Below, piece after piece: positions 50,179-59,638 of a DNA stretch of 64,000 nucleotides. A program made the position numbers and the translations under genes. Numbering within the stretch: the first letter of the stretch is position 1; each line of letters begins with the position of its first letter. Under the pieces are notes generated by a model. The model was not told the origin of the DNA, searched no databases, and saw nothing but the letters and a program-made list of their open reading frames with translations. The DNA is from Methanomicrobiales archaeon HGW-Methanomicrobiales-3 (GTDB lineage: Archaea > Halobacteriota > Methanomicrobia > Methanomicrobiales > Methanospirillaceae): positions 1-64,000 of the forward strand of contig PGYK01000008.1 of the NCBI GenBank assembly GCA_002839605.1, written 5' to 3'.

Positions 50179-51554
50179 AACAGATCCTGATCACCGGGGA
50201 CCGTTCAGGAAGTGGCAAGACCAGCATCACGCTGGCGCTCGCAGCACTGCTATCGAAGAATTCCAGGGTCCAGACCTTCAAGGTGGGGATGGACTATATC
50301 GACCCTTCCTATCTTGCAGCGGTCTCCGGCCGGCCGTGCAGGAACCTTGACAGTTTCACCCTTTCAACAGACCAGATCCGCGACATCTACGCGTATGGGT
50401 GCAGGGATGCGGATATCGCAATCGTTGAAGGGGTGCGGGGACTCTACGAGGGTGCCGAGGCGCTTACCGACTCGGGCAGCACAGCAGCGGTAGCAAAGGC
50501 GCTGGATCTTCCGGTCATCCTTGTGGTCTCCGCGCAGAGCATCACGCGGAGCGCGGCTGCCATTGTCAAAGGGTTCCAGTCCTTTGACCCATCCATCCGG
50601 ATTGCAGGGGTGATCCTCAACAATATCAAGGGTGGCTCCCACAAAGCAAAAGCCCAGGAAGCCATCGAGCATTACTGCGGGGTTCCGGTCATAGGGGCCA
50701 TTCCCCGGATGGAGGAGATGCAGCTTGCCATGCGCCACCTGGGTCTTGTCCCGTACCGGGAAGGATCCGGCCGGGGCGACTTTGATGCCCGCATCAGTAT
50801 CATCACGGAGATGATCGGCAAATATGTTGATCTTGACGCTTTTGTGGCACTCATGAGCAATATCGCCCCTTCCGCACACCGGAAAAACCCGTTCGAATTC
50901 CCCAAAGACCGGGATGTACGGATCGGTATTGCACTCGATGAAGCGTTCAACTTCTATTATGCCGATCTCTTCGATATCCTGCATGCATCCGGCGCAGAGT
51001 ACGTGCCGTTCAGCCCGGTCCATGACCGGCTGCCGGATGCGGACGGATACATCATCGGCGGGGGCTACCCGGAACTCTTCCTTGCCGAACTGGAGAAGAA
51101 CGACCGGATGCGCGAGGCAGTGCGGGAAGTCTCCGGAAACGGCACTCCGATTTACGCGGAATGCGGGGGCCTGATGTACCTGACCGACCGGATGACGCTG
51201 AAAGCCGGCTGGCAGGGGCGCGAGAGCGAGATGGCCGCTGAAATGTGCGGAATTTTCTCTGGTTCGACCTCGATGCCGGCCCGTCGCGTAGTAAGTTACG
51301 TTGAGGGAACCGCCGGGGCAGGGTCGCCCCTCGGGCCCGGTCCCTTCCGCGGCCACGAATTCCATTATTCGTCGGTTACTCTCGACCGCGATACACAGTT
51401 TGCATACCGACTCACCCGCGGGATCGGGATCCGGGACTCGCTCGATGGGGCATTGATCAACAATACACTCGGGAGTTATTCCCACCTGCACCCGGTTGCG
51501 AGTGCCGGCATGTTCCGGCATTTCGTGGACCTGTGCCGGACCAGACGCTCCTGA
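50175..51554 (+). CDS. cfbB: Ni-sirohydrochlorin a,c-diamide synthase CfbB
   Basis: Amidates the a and c acetate side chains of Ni-sirohydrochlorin using glutamine and ATP. The 459-aa protein has the CobB/CbiA layout: an N-terminal ATP-binding domain with ITGDRSGSGKTSITLALAAL, and a C-terminal class I glutaminase domain with the nucleophile Cys in IYAECGGLMYL and His in YSHLHPVAS. Cobyrinate a,c-diamide synthase (CbiA) is the alternative, but position in the F430 cluster favours CfbB. It overlaps cfbD by 4 bases. Confidence 0.91.
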   Translation: MKQILITGDRSGSGKTSITLALAALLSKNSRVQTFKVGMDYIDPSYLAAVSGRPCRNLDSFTLSTDQIRDIYAYGCRDADIAIVEGVRGLYEGAEALTDSGSTAAVAKALDLPVILVVSAQSITRSAAAIVKGFQSFDPSIRIAGVILNNIKGGSHKAKAQEAIEHYCGVPVIGAIPRMEEMQLAMRHLGLVPYREGSGRGDFDARISIITEMIGKYVDLDAFVALMSNIAPSAHRKNPFEFPKDRDVRIGIALDEAFNFYYADLFDILHASGAEYVPFSPVHDRLPDADGYIIGGGYPELFLAELEKNDRMREAVREVSGNGTPIYAECGGLMYLTDRMTLKAGWQGRESEMAAEMCGIFSGSTSMPARRVVSYVEGTAGAGSPLGPGPFRGHEFHYSSVTLDRDTQFAYRLTRGIGIRDSLDGALINNTLGSYSHLHPVASAGMFRHFVDLCRTRRS

Positions 51555-51714
51555 TTTTTTTTTAGTATGGGCATCTGCCCTGCAATGAATGGTCAGGCTC
51601 CTGTACTTCACGAAAGTAAAGGGGAACTATCCCTTTTGATTCGTATCCTGTTCCTGTTCTATCCAATGGAATAAAAGAAAAAACTACAAAACCCCGGGCA
51701 CCCCAACAAAGATT

Positions 51715-52584
51715 ATGATAATTTATTATGATGGGAAGTACCTGCCGGAGGACCAGGCTAAAGTGTCGGTTTTCGATCACGGGTTCCTGTATGGCGATGG
51801 ATGTTTTGAAGGAATCCGGGCATATAATGGCAGGGTTTTCCGCTTAAAGGAGCATATCGACCGGCTTTATGATTCTGCCCAGACCATCGATATCAGACCG
51901 CCCATAACAAAAGAGGAGATGACCGAGGCGATCTGCGAAGTGCTCCGCAGGAACAACTTAACGGATGCCTACATCCGCCCGATTATTACCCGTGGCGTCG
52001 GGGATCTTGGTCTCGATCCGCGCAAGTGCCCCAAACCCTCTGTCATCATCATCGCCGTGACCTGGGGCGCGATGTACGGTGACCTGTACGAGAAAGGCCT
52101 TAAGGGTGTCACGGTCTCTATCCGGCGCAATCCTGCCGAATGCCTGCCGCCGAATGTAAAAAGCCTCAACTACCTCAACAATATCCTTGCCAAGATCGAG
52201 GCGAACTACAAGGGCGGGGACGAGGCCATCTTCTTTGACACCAACGGGTACCTCTCCGAAGGATCGGGTGACAACCTGTATATCGTCAAGAACGGCGAGA
52301 TCATCACTCCTCCCACGCTCAACAACCTCCGGGGCGTCACGCGGCTTGTCGTAATCGAGATCGCAAAGTCGCTTGGCATCACGGTACGCGAACAGAACCT
52401 CGGGTACTTTGACCTGTACACGGCCGATGAACTGATCTGCTCCGGAACCGCAGCTGAAGTTGCACCCATCGTCTGGGTAGACGGGCGGACAATCGGCACA
52501 GGCAAACCCGGGCCGGTATTCCGGCAGCTGGCCGCTGCCTTCAAACCCCTGACCGCAAAGGAAGGCTATCCCATCAATAAATAA
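51715..52584 (+). CDS. ilvE: Branched-chain-amino-acid aminotransferase IlvE
   Basis: PLP enzyme, 289 aa, of fold type IV; transfers amino groups to the keto acids of Leu, Ile and Val. Landmarks are [36 protein letters not shown] with the PLP Lys, and [20 protein letters not shown] (EGSGDNL phosphate loop), with [16 protein letters not shown] at the C-terminus. A promoter is likely in the AT-rich gap behind cfbB. The ATG lies in an AT-rich context (AAAGATT) without a clear ribosome site. Confidence 0.93.
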   Translation: MIIYYDGKYLPEDQAKVSVFDHGFLYGDGCFEGIRAYNGRVFRLKEHIDRLYDSAQTIDIRPPITKEEMTEAICEVLRRNNLTDAYIRPIITRGVGDLGLDPRKCPKPSVIIIAVTWGAMYGDLYEKGLKGVTVSIRRNPAECLPPNVKSLNYLNNILAKIEANYKGGDEAIFFDTNGYLSEGSGDNLYIVKNGEIITPPTLNNLRGVTRLVVIEIAKSLGITVREQNLGYFDLYTADELICSGTAAEVAPIVWVDGRTIGTGKPGPVFRQLAAAFKPLTAKEGYPINK

Positions 52585-52643
52585 TAACTCTGTTTTTACT
52601 CAGGCACAACGAAAAATCCACTGCCCGTAAACAGTTCCTTTTT

Positions 52644-55463
52644 CTATTCGATCCGCAGGATCTCCGGGTAGAACATCTTTAAGAGCTGGTCAAGGTGTAA
52701 GAACGCCTTTTTGTGGTCGATGTAAATCCTGACCGATTCACCGGACCGGGTCCTGAAGGTGACGTGTCCTGCAAAGAGCAGGGGTTTTTTCATCTCGATA
52801 GTGATGATATCCTTGCGCCAGAGTTCACAGACTTTCTCTTTTGCAAGATCTTCGATGGAGCGCGGGCTGGTATCGACCGTGGTGCCGAAGAGTTCATCGA
52901 GGATGAACGCCCCGAACTGCACGCCGTTGGGATTGGTTGCATCGAGGTTCTTGTTGTGGATGATGAAGAGCCGCTGGTCGGTAGCATACACCCCGTAGCC
53001 CCCGGTGGTGGAGCCGATTGCGCCGGCAATTGCACCAGCCATCCCCGGTTCAGGAAGCTTGACCGTGATGCTGGATATGCCGCCGATATACTGCTCTTCT
53101 TCATAGATCCCGATGATCGAGTTCACGCTTGGCTGTTCGCTGACCAGGATCGATTGGATGGAGGCGATGATAACCCCCTTGGCATCATAGATGCCGGTGC
53201 ATTTGCCCCAGATGAGCATGGGCTTGTCCTGGATTGTAACGCTTTCAAGACTGCCAAAGAAGGTATCCCCCTCCCGGGTGATGGTCGGCAATTCACCGGG
53301 AATCGAGGCATCGGGAGGCATAACAAGGTAATCGATGAGCATATGCCGGCGCTCACCATAGAACGGGATGGCGTAGGCGTAATCACCCTTGCCGATCATA
53401 TCCTTTGCCTCGATACCGGTCAGCCGGGCAATTGCATCATTCCATGCAATAACGATTCCTTTTAAGTCAATGGCAAAGATCGGGTACGGGACATTCTTTA
53501 CCGACTGGTTCAGGCTGTCCCACCGCCCGGCCGCAACAACGCTTACCGGGGCCTCTGTCATCCGCGGGAGATCCGGTAACGATGGCAGGTTTGTGGTAAC
53601 GGCCGGGGAAAAATCTTTGAGTGGATCCTCAAGTCTGAGTTTTCCTACGAGCTCAAACGTGCGAATCTCATCAAGCCATTCGGTATCGGCATCGTCGATC
53701 TCTTCGCTCGCGGATTGCAGCATCTCCGCATAGAAGAGTCTGAGCAGCTGCTCAAGATGGTCGAACGCATTCTTATGGTCAACGTAAATCCGAAACGAGC
53801 TGCCGGATCGCGTCCGTATAATTAAGAATCCCGAGAACAACCGGGGAGTCTTCATCTCGATGCTGGCGATGTCCTTCCGCCATACCTCGTACACCTTGTC
53901 GCGCTCGAGATCGGCTATGGCACGCGGGCGCATATCCACGTTGGTCCCGAAGAGTTCGTTTACGATGAACTCACCGAACTGGACTCCTTCGCCCCGCGAA
54001 GCATCGAGATGCGGGTTGTGGATAACGAACAACCGCTGGTCGGTAGCATACACCCCGTACCCCCCGGTTGCAGATCCGATTGCGCCGGCGATTGTGCCGC
54101 CGAGGCCTTCACCGGCAACCTTTAAGATTATGCTGGATACCCCGCCGATATAGTGCTCGGCAGACTGTTCACCGTCAGCAGGTGCGACATCCATGGGCTC
54201 CCCGCTGACAATGAGAGACTGGACTGCGGCGATGATGGTGCCTTTGCTATCCCGGATGGAGGTGCCTTTCCCCCAGATCTTCAGGGGATGACTACGGATA
54301 GTGACCTCCTCTACCTCTCCGGTATAGGAATCCCCGTCCTGAACAACGGCCGGGAGTTTTCGTTGATCCAGAATCCCTTTCGGGTTGACGATCGAATCGA
54401 TCAGCATCGGGCGCGGTTCGCCATAAATGGCGAGAGCATAGGCATAATCGCCTTTCCCGAGGATTGTTTTTCGTTCAATGCCGGTAAGTTGTTCGATCGC
54501 CTTGTTCCAGGCTATGACAATGCCGGCCTTGCTGATGGCAAATATCGGGTACTGGAGGTTCTCGATTGAGCCTGCAAGGTCGGAAAGGTCCGGTGTGGCA
54601 GAGGGTTTTGCTGTGGTTTCCGGAGTGCCAGTCTCCTCAGATGTACCTGATGTGCCGGAAGATTTTTGAGGAAGGATGTTGCTGAGCCGGACAACATAGG
54701 AAAGATCCCTTCCCTGCGCAAGATATTCGGTTACCTCTCCCCCCTCACCAAAAATTGCCCGGTAACTCCACTGGAACAACCGGAGCTTCTTTTTATGGTC
54801 CAGGACATGGTGTTCGATGTAGGTACCGGGATTTTTCACCGTAAGGGTGGCGAGAAGTTTTTCCACTTCGCCGCGTTCATCCTCTGGAATGGTTGCTAAA
54901 AAGTTTTCCGCGGCAATCCCGTTTCCGCCCGAGAACCGGGAATATTGTTCATTGAAAAGGGTTGTCTTTCCCCCGGGCAGGAAACTGCAGAGAAGATCCT
55001 GCTGGTACTCAACAACAGAACGGTACCAGGAATCGGCAGCGTCAGGTTTACGCTCCCTGCGTCTCCGGGCAACTGAAGTCCTTATGAACTCCAGTACCCG
55101 GGGGAGTTCGTGCTGGATCTCGACACCTTTCTGGACATAGTAGTTGCCGCCGTTGTTGAGCGTCTCAATGGCAACCTGCGCGAGGTGCCTGCCCGTGAAC
55201 ATGATGAAGAGTGCGGGATCGTTCTGGGCACGGATCTCCCGGAGCAGCGCGATGCCGTTTATGTCCGGCATGGAATAGTCCGCGATGATCGCATCAAACT
55301 GGTACTGGCCGATGAGAGTGAGAGCATCGGAACCGGAGGTACTGGCAAAGACCGACAGATCCTCTTCCCGGCCAAAGAATGTCTTGAGAAGATCGAGAAC
55401 CCATTCGTCATCATCCACGCATAAGACGGATATGGGCTGCGTATCTTCAGAAAGGCCACTCAT
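52644..55463 (-). CDS. Large response regulator with duplicated PAS-PH modules
   Basis: A 939-aa signalling protein. Order: receiver domain (about 1-125; VLCVDDDEWVL and IIADYSMPDINGI with the phospho-acceptor Asp, YYVQKG with the Lys), a first PAS domain (about 145-265), then two copies of a PAS plus PH-like module. The copies span about 300-590 and 640-939 and share YPIFAI, GKGDYAYA and GGYGVYATDQRLF. No kinase or DNA-binding domain is present, so output is probably protein-protein or membrane association (inference). At DNA level the copies lie 1062 bases apart and keep a 27-base identical block (52971-52997 and 54033-54059). Confidence 0.83.
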   Translation of the reverse strand: MSGLSEDTQPISVLCVDDDEWVLDLLKTFFGREEDLSVFASTSGSDALTLIGQYQFDAIIADYSMPDINGIALLREIRAQNDPALFIMFTGRHLAQVAIETLNNGGNYYVQKGVEIQHELPRVLEFIRTSVARRRRERKPDAADSWYRSVVEYQQDLLCSFLPGGKTTLFNEQYSRFSGGNGIAAENFLATIPEDERGEVEKLLATLTVKNPGTYIEHHVLDHKKKLRLFQWSYRAIFGEGGEVTEYLAQGRDLSYVVRLSNILPQKSSGTSGTSEETGTPETTAKPSATPDLSDLAGSIENLQYPIFAISKAGIVIAWNKAIEQLTGIERKTILGKGDYAYALAIYGEPRPMLIDSIVNPKGILDQRKLPAVVQDGDSYTGEVEEVTIRSHPLKIWGKGTSIRDSKGTIIAAVQSLIVSGEPMDVAPADGEQSAEHYIGGVSSIILKVAGEGLGGTIAGAIGSATGGYGVYATDQRLFVIHNPHLDASRGEGVQFGEFIVNELFGTNVDMRPRAIADLERDKVYEVWRKDIASIEMKTPRLFSGFLIIRTRSGSSFRIYVDHKNAFDHLEQLLRLFYAEMLQSASEEIDDADTEWLDEIRTFELVGKLRLEDPLKDFSPAVTTNLPSLPDLPRMTEAPVSVVAAGRWDSLNQSVKNVPYPIFAIDLKGIVIAWNDAIARLTGIEAKDMIGKGDYAYAIPFYGERRHMLIDYLVMPPDASIPGELPTITREGDTFFGSLESVTIQDKPMLIWGKCTGIYDAKGVIIASIQSILVSEQPSVNSIIGIYEEEQYIGGISSITVKLPEPGMAGAIAGAIGSTTGGYGVYATDQRLFIIHNKNLDATNPNGVQFGAFILDELFGTTVDTSPRSIEDLAKEKVCELWRKDIITIEMKKPLLFAGHVTFRTRSGESVRIYIDHKKAFLHLDQLLKMFYPEILRIE

Positions 55464-55813
55464 GATCTCACGATTCCGGCATAGATATGTTGTACTGGAC
55501 GTGTATTGTTTCCTTGAATAAAAATTATGTGAATATCACTGCCCGAAAATTCCCCGGATATCCGGTTTTTTATGTGGGGTGCGGGATGCCCCTTCCTCGT
55601 ACTCCCAGATTCATCTTCGATACTATATAGGATTTTTGAAATGTCGGGCCGTGAATATTCCGGGTTTCTCTTATTTTTAACGGGTGATGGGAAAAATCTC
55701 TCCATATCTTTCGTTTTTGCAGTGATTACCGGAATGCATCAAAAAACCGGGCCCGGACCGCAGATCTGCCATAACCTATTTATGACGGTGGGTGAAACTA
55801 ACTAGAGCAACGT
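55464..55813. other. 350-base stretch upstream of tRNA-Glu
   Basis: Holds the promoter of the response-regulator gene (leftward) and of tRNA-Glu (rightward). CTATTTATG at 55776-55784 lies about 30 bases before the tRNA and fits its TATA box. No protein gene is supported. Confidence 0.45.
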
Positions 55814-55888
<75 letters not shown>

Positions 55889-56172
55889 TCTCTTTCTGTT
55901 CGGGGGCTGGTTCTTGTTGTGGTTTTTTCCGGTAGTGGAACCCGCAGGAAAATAATGGTACCTGATCCCTGCGTGGTCAGCCGGCCCTCAATACTGATGA
56001 TGACGGGGCCAGACACCCCCACTCATCCTGAATTTTGCACCACCGCTCGCGAAGGAGTGCCACCGCGGCGGTTCATAACCGAAAAAAAGATCCTGACGGG
56101 TTTTTCATGCTTTAAGTGTGAACGCCCGTTCATGTGCGTCCACCAAAAAAAAAGAAAAATAAGAAAAAAATC

Positions 56173-57810
56173 CTACACGCTGGCGGTCTGGTTTGCCGTA
56201 AGATTGCTTTCAGGGGCAGTCGTCTCTTCCGGTGCAACCGTGGTCACCAGGGTTGTTGGGGCGGGAGTCGGGGTTTCTGCTGGTTTCAGGCTCATCTGGA
56301 TCTCCACCAGCCCCTTGGGGGCACTGGTGGCCTTTTTCGTGACCAGTTCGCCATCCTTGTACAGTTCAACCGTCAACAGGTCAGCGGAACCATCGACTTT
56401 CCGGATATTGGCAACTGCTGTTCCGGTGCTGGTTGAGATCTGGTAGAGTTTCTCGCCGGTATCGCTGACTTCCCGTTCTGCGCCGGGGGTTCCAACCGTC
56501 CCGCTGAACTCGTTGGCATAATTGATCCGTATCCATACTCCCGTTGCGGGAACAAGCGGTGCCGGTATGGTTGTGGGCTGAACGGTAACCTCGGGCGTTG
56601 CGACAGGGGTTGCGGGAACGGCGGTAGTGACCGGAAGCATGGTTGCGACCGGACTTACCGTGGGAACCGGTGCCGGGGTGGTGCCGTTTCCCATCTGCAG
56701 GGGATTTGCAAAGATGAAGATTGCAGCAATGATAAGAATGACCACCACTGCAATGGCTGCGATAATAATCCCTTTGCCCCTGCCGGATGAGGGTTCCGGA
56801 ACCGGGCGCAAGGGGGTTTCCGGCAAATCTTTAGGTACTTCCACTTCCGTTTTCGGGGTTTCGGGAACCGCCGATGCGGGCGTGATGACCGGCCACTGGA
56901 CTTCCGGCTCCTTTTCAGGAGCGGTCGTTTCATCGATTGCCGGTTCGGGTGCTTTTGGTATCTTGATCACCGCATCATCCATCTTGCGCGGAACGGAATC
57001 TTCGATTAGCGGTTCAATGGAATGGATGGTCTCGTCAATCGGACGTTCTCTCTTCTGGGCCGGCTGGATGGTGGACGGGGGAACCGGAATCGACACCTGC
57101 GGGACTGCCGGGGCCGGTTGCGGGGGAGCCCGGGGTGCAGGAGTGGCAGGAGCTGCATCCAGGTCCCCGTCCTTTACTACAGGAGTGCCGCACCGGTTGC
57201 AGAACCCGGATTCCGGGGGTACGCGACTCCCGCACCGGTTGCAGAAGGAACCGACCGGAAGCGTGGTTGTCTCGACGGGCATGGGCATAGCCGGTTCCGA
57301 TTCGATGATCTTTTTCATCGGCCGGGAGATCTCAATGCGTTTCTTCTGGAGAGGGGTGTTGACAATCTCGATTCGCGGGGGTTGCGACGCGGGTGCCGCA
57401 GGCTCTGTTACGGGAGGGGATACATCCACATCCGGATGTGCAATATCCGGAAGGATCGGGTGTTCGATGGTCTGGGAGATCTGGTGCCGCAGTCCCCGTA
57501 CCCATTCGTCACATTCCCGTTTCCGCTCTCCCCCGATCTTGTTGGAGAAGGTCATGATCATCTGCCGGGTGGTCCCGGTCGTGGTGATGATCGAGAGGGT
57601 GATCGTGGGGTCCCGTATTGCATTCTCGCCGCCTTCCACGTGTTTTACCGTGGCGAGAAGGATCTCCTGGGGGGGAACCATCTGCTTTTTGCTGTCGATA
57701 AGGATGAGCCGCCTTGTCGTAAGTACCGCATCGAATGTTACGGATTTGACCTTGACATTCTTCGTTTCCAGTAACCTGGATTCGTCTTTGTAGAGATCGG
57801 GATATGCCAT
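56173..57810 (-). CDS. PH-like/zinc-ribbon single-pass membrane protein
   Basis: A 545-aa protein with five parts. (1) A PH-like domain, about 1-115 (SRLLETKNVKVKSVTFDAVL; TTRRLILIDSKK). (2) A Pro-rich linker. (3) A zinc ribbon, about 188-212 (FCNRCGSRVPPESGFCNRCG, two CxxC knuckles). (4) A long Pro/Glu-rich linker, then a membrane helix at about 350-372 (GIIIAAIAVVVILIIAAIFI). (5) An outer domain after a Thr/Pro stalk (GVWIRINYANEFSGTVG; LLTVELYKDGELVTKK), ending in a Thr/Pro-rich tail. It probably joins a cytoplasmic sensor to a surface domain. A similar zinc-ribbon membrane protein lies at 60154. Function unknown. Confidence 0.78.
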   Translation of the reverse strand: MAYPDLYKDESRLLETKNVKVKSVTFDAVLTTRRLILIDSKKQMVPPQEILLATVKHVEGGENAIRDPTITLSIITTTGTTRQMIMTFSNKIGGERKRECDEWVRGLRHQISQTIEHPILPDIAHPDVDVSPPVTEPAAPASQPPRIEIVNTPLQKKRIEISRPMKKIIESEPAMPMPVETTTLPVGSFCNRCGSRVPPESGFCNRCGTPVVKDGDLDAAPATPAPRAPPQPAPAVPQVSIPVPPSTIQPAQKRERPIDETIHSIEPLIEDSVPRKMDDAVIKIPKAPEPAIDETTAPEKEPEVQWPVITPASAVPETPKTEVEVPKDLPETPLRPVPEPSSGRGKGIIIAAIAVVVILIIAAIFIFANPLQMGNGTTPAPVPTVSPVATMLPVTTAVPATPVATPEVTVQPTTIPAPLVPATGVWIRINYANEFSGTVGTPGAEREVSDTGEKLYQISTSTGTAVANIRKVDGSADLLTVELYKDGELVTKKATSAPKGLVEIQMSLKPAETPTPAPTTLVTTVAPEETTAPESNLTANQTASV

Positions 57811-57885
57811 GCAACCATTCCTGATAATATCTGGGTCATCTTAATAAAATAAGTGTTTGTAATAAATGCCGGAAACCCTCTGTTT

Positions 57886-59163
57886 TTAGAGGACTTCGCG
57901 GTTGTCCAGGTACGGCCTGAGCACGTCCGGGACAATTACCGAACCATCCTCCTGCTGGCAGTTTTCCAGGATTGCCCGGATTACCCGGGAGGTGGCAACC
58001 GCCGTTGAGTTAAGGGTGTGGATATGCTGTTTTGACTCAAAGTCGCTCTTGTCGCGGACCTTGATGTTGAGCCGGACTGCCTGGTATGCCGTGCAGTTGC
58101 TGCAGGAGACCACTTCCCTGTACGCGTTCTCGCGCGGCATCCAGACCTCGATATCGTATTTCTTCGCGGCAACCGTGCCGATGTCACCGGTACAGATGTT
58201 GACCACGCGGTAGGGAAGCCTGAGTCCATTAAAGATCTCTTCGGCATTTGCCAGCAGCTCCTCGTGGAAGCGCCACGAGTCTTCGGGCATGCAGAAGATG
58301 AACTGTTCAACCTTGGTGAACTGGTGGACCCGGAAGAGACCTTTGGTGTCAAGGCCATGCGCCCCGATCTCCCGCCGGAAACAGGGCGAGATACCGGCAA
58401 GTTTTACGGGCAGGTCTTTCTCTTCGAAGATCTCGTCCTTATACATCGCACCGATCGGGTGTTCGCTCGTTGCAATGAGATAGGCATCGTCCCCGTCGAT
58501 CTTATACATCACCTTCTCGAAATCGCCAAGGTCTGTTACCCCTTCATAGGAAGACCGGTTGATCATGTACGGGGGAATGACAGGAGTGTAACCTTTCTTT
58601 CCCAAAAGATCGATAGAATAGCGCTGGAGCGCCATGTCCAGGAGGGCAAGGCTGCCTTTGAGGAAATAGAAGCCGGCGCCGGAGATCTTGGTTGCCCGCT
58701 CGAAATCCGCCCAGCCCTTCTCCGCAGCCAGCTGCCCGTGGTTTTTGACCTCGAAGTCAAATGAGCGGATCGTCCCGGCTTTCTTTATCTGGACATTTTC
58801 AGAATCATCTTTCCCGACCGGTACGCTCTCGTGCAGGATATTGGGGATACGCATTAAGTAGTTTTTTATCGTATTCTGGATCTCTTCCTGCTCCATATCA
58901 TTGGCCTTGATCCTGCCGGGCAGCGCGGCAGCTTCTGCAAGGAGCGGGGCAGCATCCTGGCCGGCTTTCTTTGCCACATTGATGTCGCGGGCGATGGTGT
59001 TACGCCGCTGGCGGAGCTGGTCGGTGTTCACCTTGAGCTCCCGGGAGCGGGCGTCTTTGATGAGCAGGTCGTCAACCCAGGCGACCTTCTCCGGATCATT
59101 GCGTTTCTGTAAATCAGCCTTGATTATCTCCGGGTGGGCCCGGACGAACCGTATGTCGAGCAT
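57886..59163 (-). CDS. serS: Seryl-tRNA synthetase (common type)
   Basis: Class II aminoacyl-tRNA synthetase, 425 aa, charging tRNA-Ser (one such tRNA is at 41168). It is the common bacterial/eukaryotic type, not the rare methanogen type: it begins MLDIRFVRAHPEIIKADLQK and has the N-terminal antiparallel coiled coil (about 30-100). Motif 2 is FRREIGAHGLDTKGLFRVHQ and motif 3 runs through STAVATSRVIRAILENCQQ. It is a single-gene unit between two zinc-ribbon membrane protein genes. Confidence 0.96.
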   Translation of the reverse strand: MLDIRFVRAHPEIIKADLQKRNDPEKVAWVDDLLIKDARSRELKVNTDQLRQRRNTIARDINVAKKAGQDAAPLLAEAAALPGRIKANDMEQEEIQNTIKNYLMRIPNILHESVPVGKDDSENVQIKKAGTIRSFDFEVKNHGQLAAEKGWADFERATKISGAGFYFLKGSLALLDMALQRYSIDLLGKKGYTPVIPPYMINRSSYEGVTDLGDFEKVMYKIDGDDAYLIATSEHPIGAMYKDEIFEEKDLPVKLAGISPCFRREIGAHGLDTKGLFRVHQFTKVEQFIFCMPEDSWRFHEELLANAEEIFNGLRLPYRVVNICTGDIGTVAAKKYDIEVWMPRENAYREVVSCSNCTAYQAVRLNIKVRDKSDFESKQHIHTLNSTAVATSRVIRAILENCQQEDGSVIVPDVLRPYLDNREVL

Positions 59164-59390
59164 GAAAAATCTTCCCTGTATGCCAGTTCCGGTATAGTGT
59201 ATGCTGGTTACCCATCATAATTTATCGTTCTGGTGCGGTGTCCTGCCAGACTCCAAAAAGTGCCCGAAAAGGAAAAATTCCTGCGTGTGCCGTGCCGGTT
59301 CTGCCTAAATCATTCCCGTGGCCGGTTCATCCCCCAAACGGGAAGATGGCCCGGCATTCCCGTGCGCATCGCGCAATCGGAGCCCCTCAC

Positions 59391-59399
59391 ATTTTATAA
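59391..59399 (+). promoter_or_regulatory. Putative TATA box for the small gene at 59435
   Basis: ATTTTATAA lies about 36 bases before the ATG. Transcription would start near 59422, leaving a very short leader of about 12 bases, as is common for small archaeal genes. Confidence 0.45.
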
Positions 59400-59434
59400 T
59401 CTCCGGCACCTTATGACAAAACAAGAGGGCACTC

Positions 59435-59638
59435 ATGACCGAATTTTTCTATATCTGCAAACACCTGGTCGGGACGCAGGAGAGTATTGGCAAGGAATCA
59501 GCTGACCCGGCTTGTACCCGGAAGTTTAAAACCGGCTCCTACTGCACTGCAGATTCCGAAGCATCGGCCCACGAGGCAAAGCAGCACTGTCATGGTGCGG
59601 ATTTCTTAAAGGTCATCAGTTTCAAGAAGAAGAAGTAA
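59435..59638 (+). CDS. Small Cys/Lys-rich conserved protein, 67 aa
   Basis: A 67-residue basic protein: MTEFFYICKHLVGTQESIGK, then ACTRKFKTGSYCTADSEASA, and a basic tail (KVISFKKKK). Four Cys and several His residues (C8, about C27, C37 and C51) might bind a metal, although they do not form a classic ribbon. No membrane segment or signal peptide. A TATA-like element at 59391 supports transcription. Family not recognised. Confidence 0.6.
   Translation: MTEFFYICKHLVGTQESIGKESADPACTRKFKTGSYCTADSEASAHEAKQHCHGADFLKVISFKKKK

Noticed and set aside
50364-51611. Long minus-strand open frame opposite cfbB
   Set aside because: cfbB is complete with both ATP and glutaminase motifs; the antisense frame has no recognisable domain.
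56627-57793. Long plus-strand frame rich in Gly and Ser opposite the PH/zinc-ribbon gene
   Set aside because: Composition is the mirror of Pro/Thr-rich coding on the other strand, where zinc knuckles and a membrane helix make sense; no domain is seen in the plus frame.
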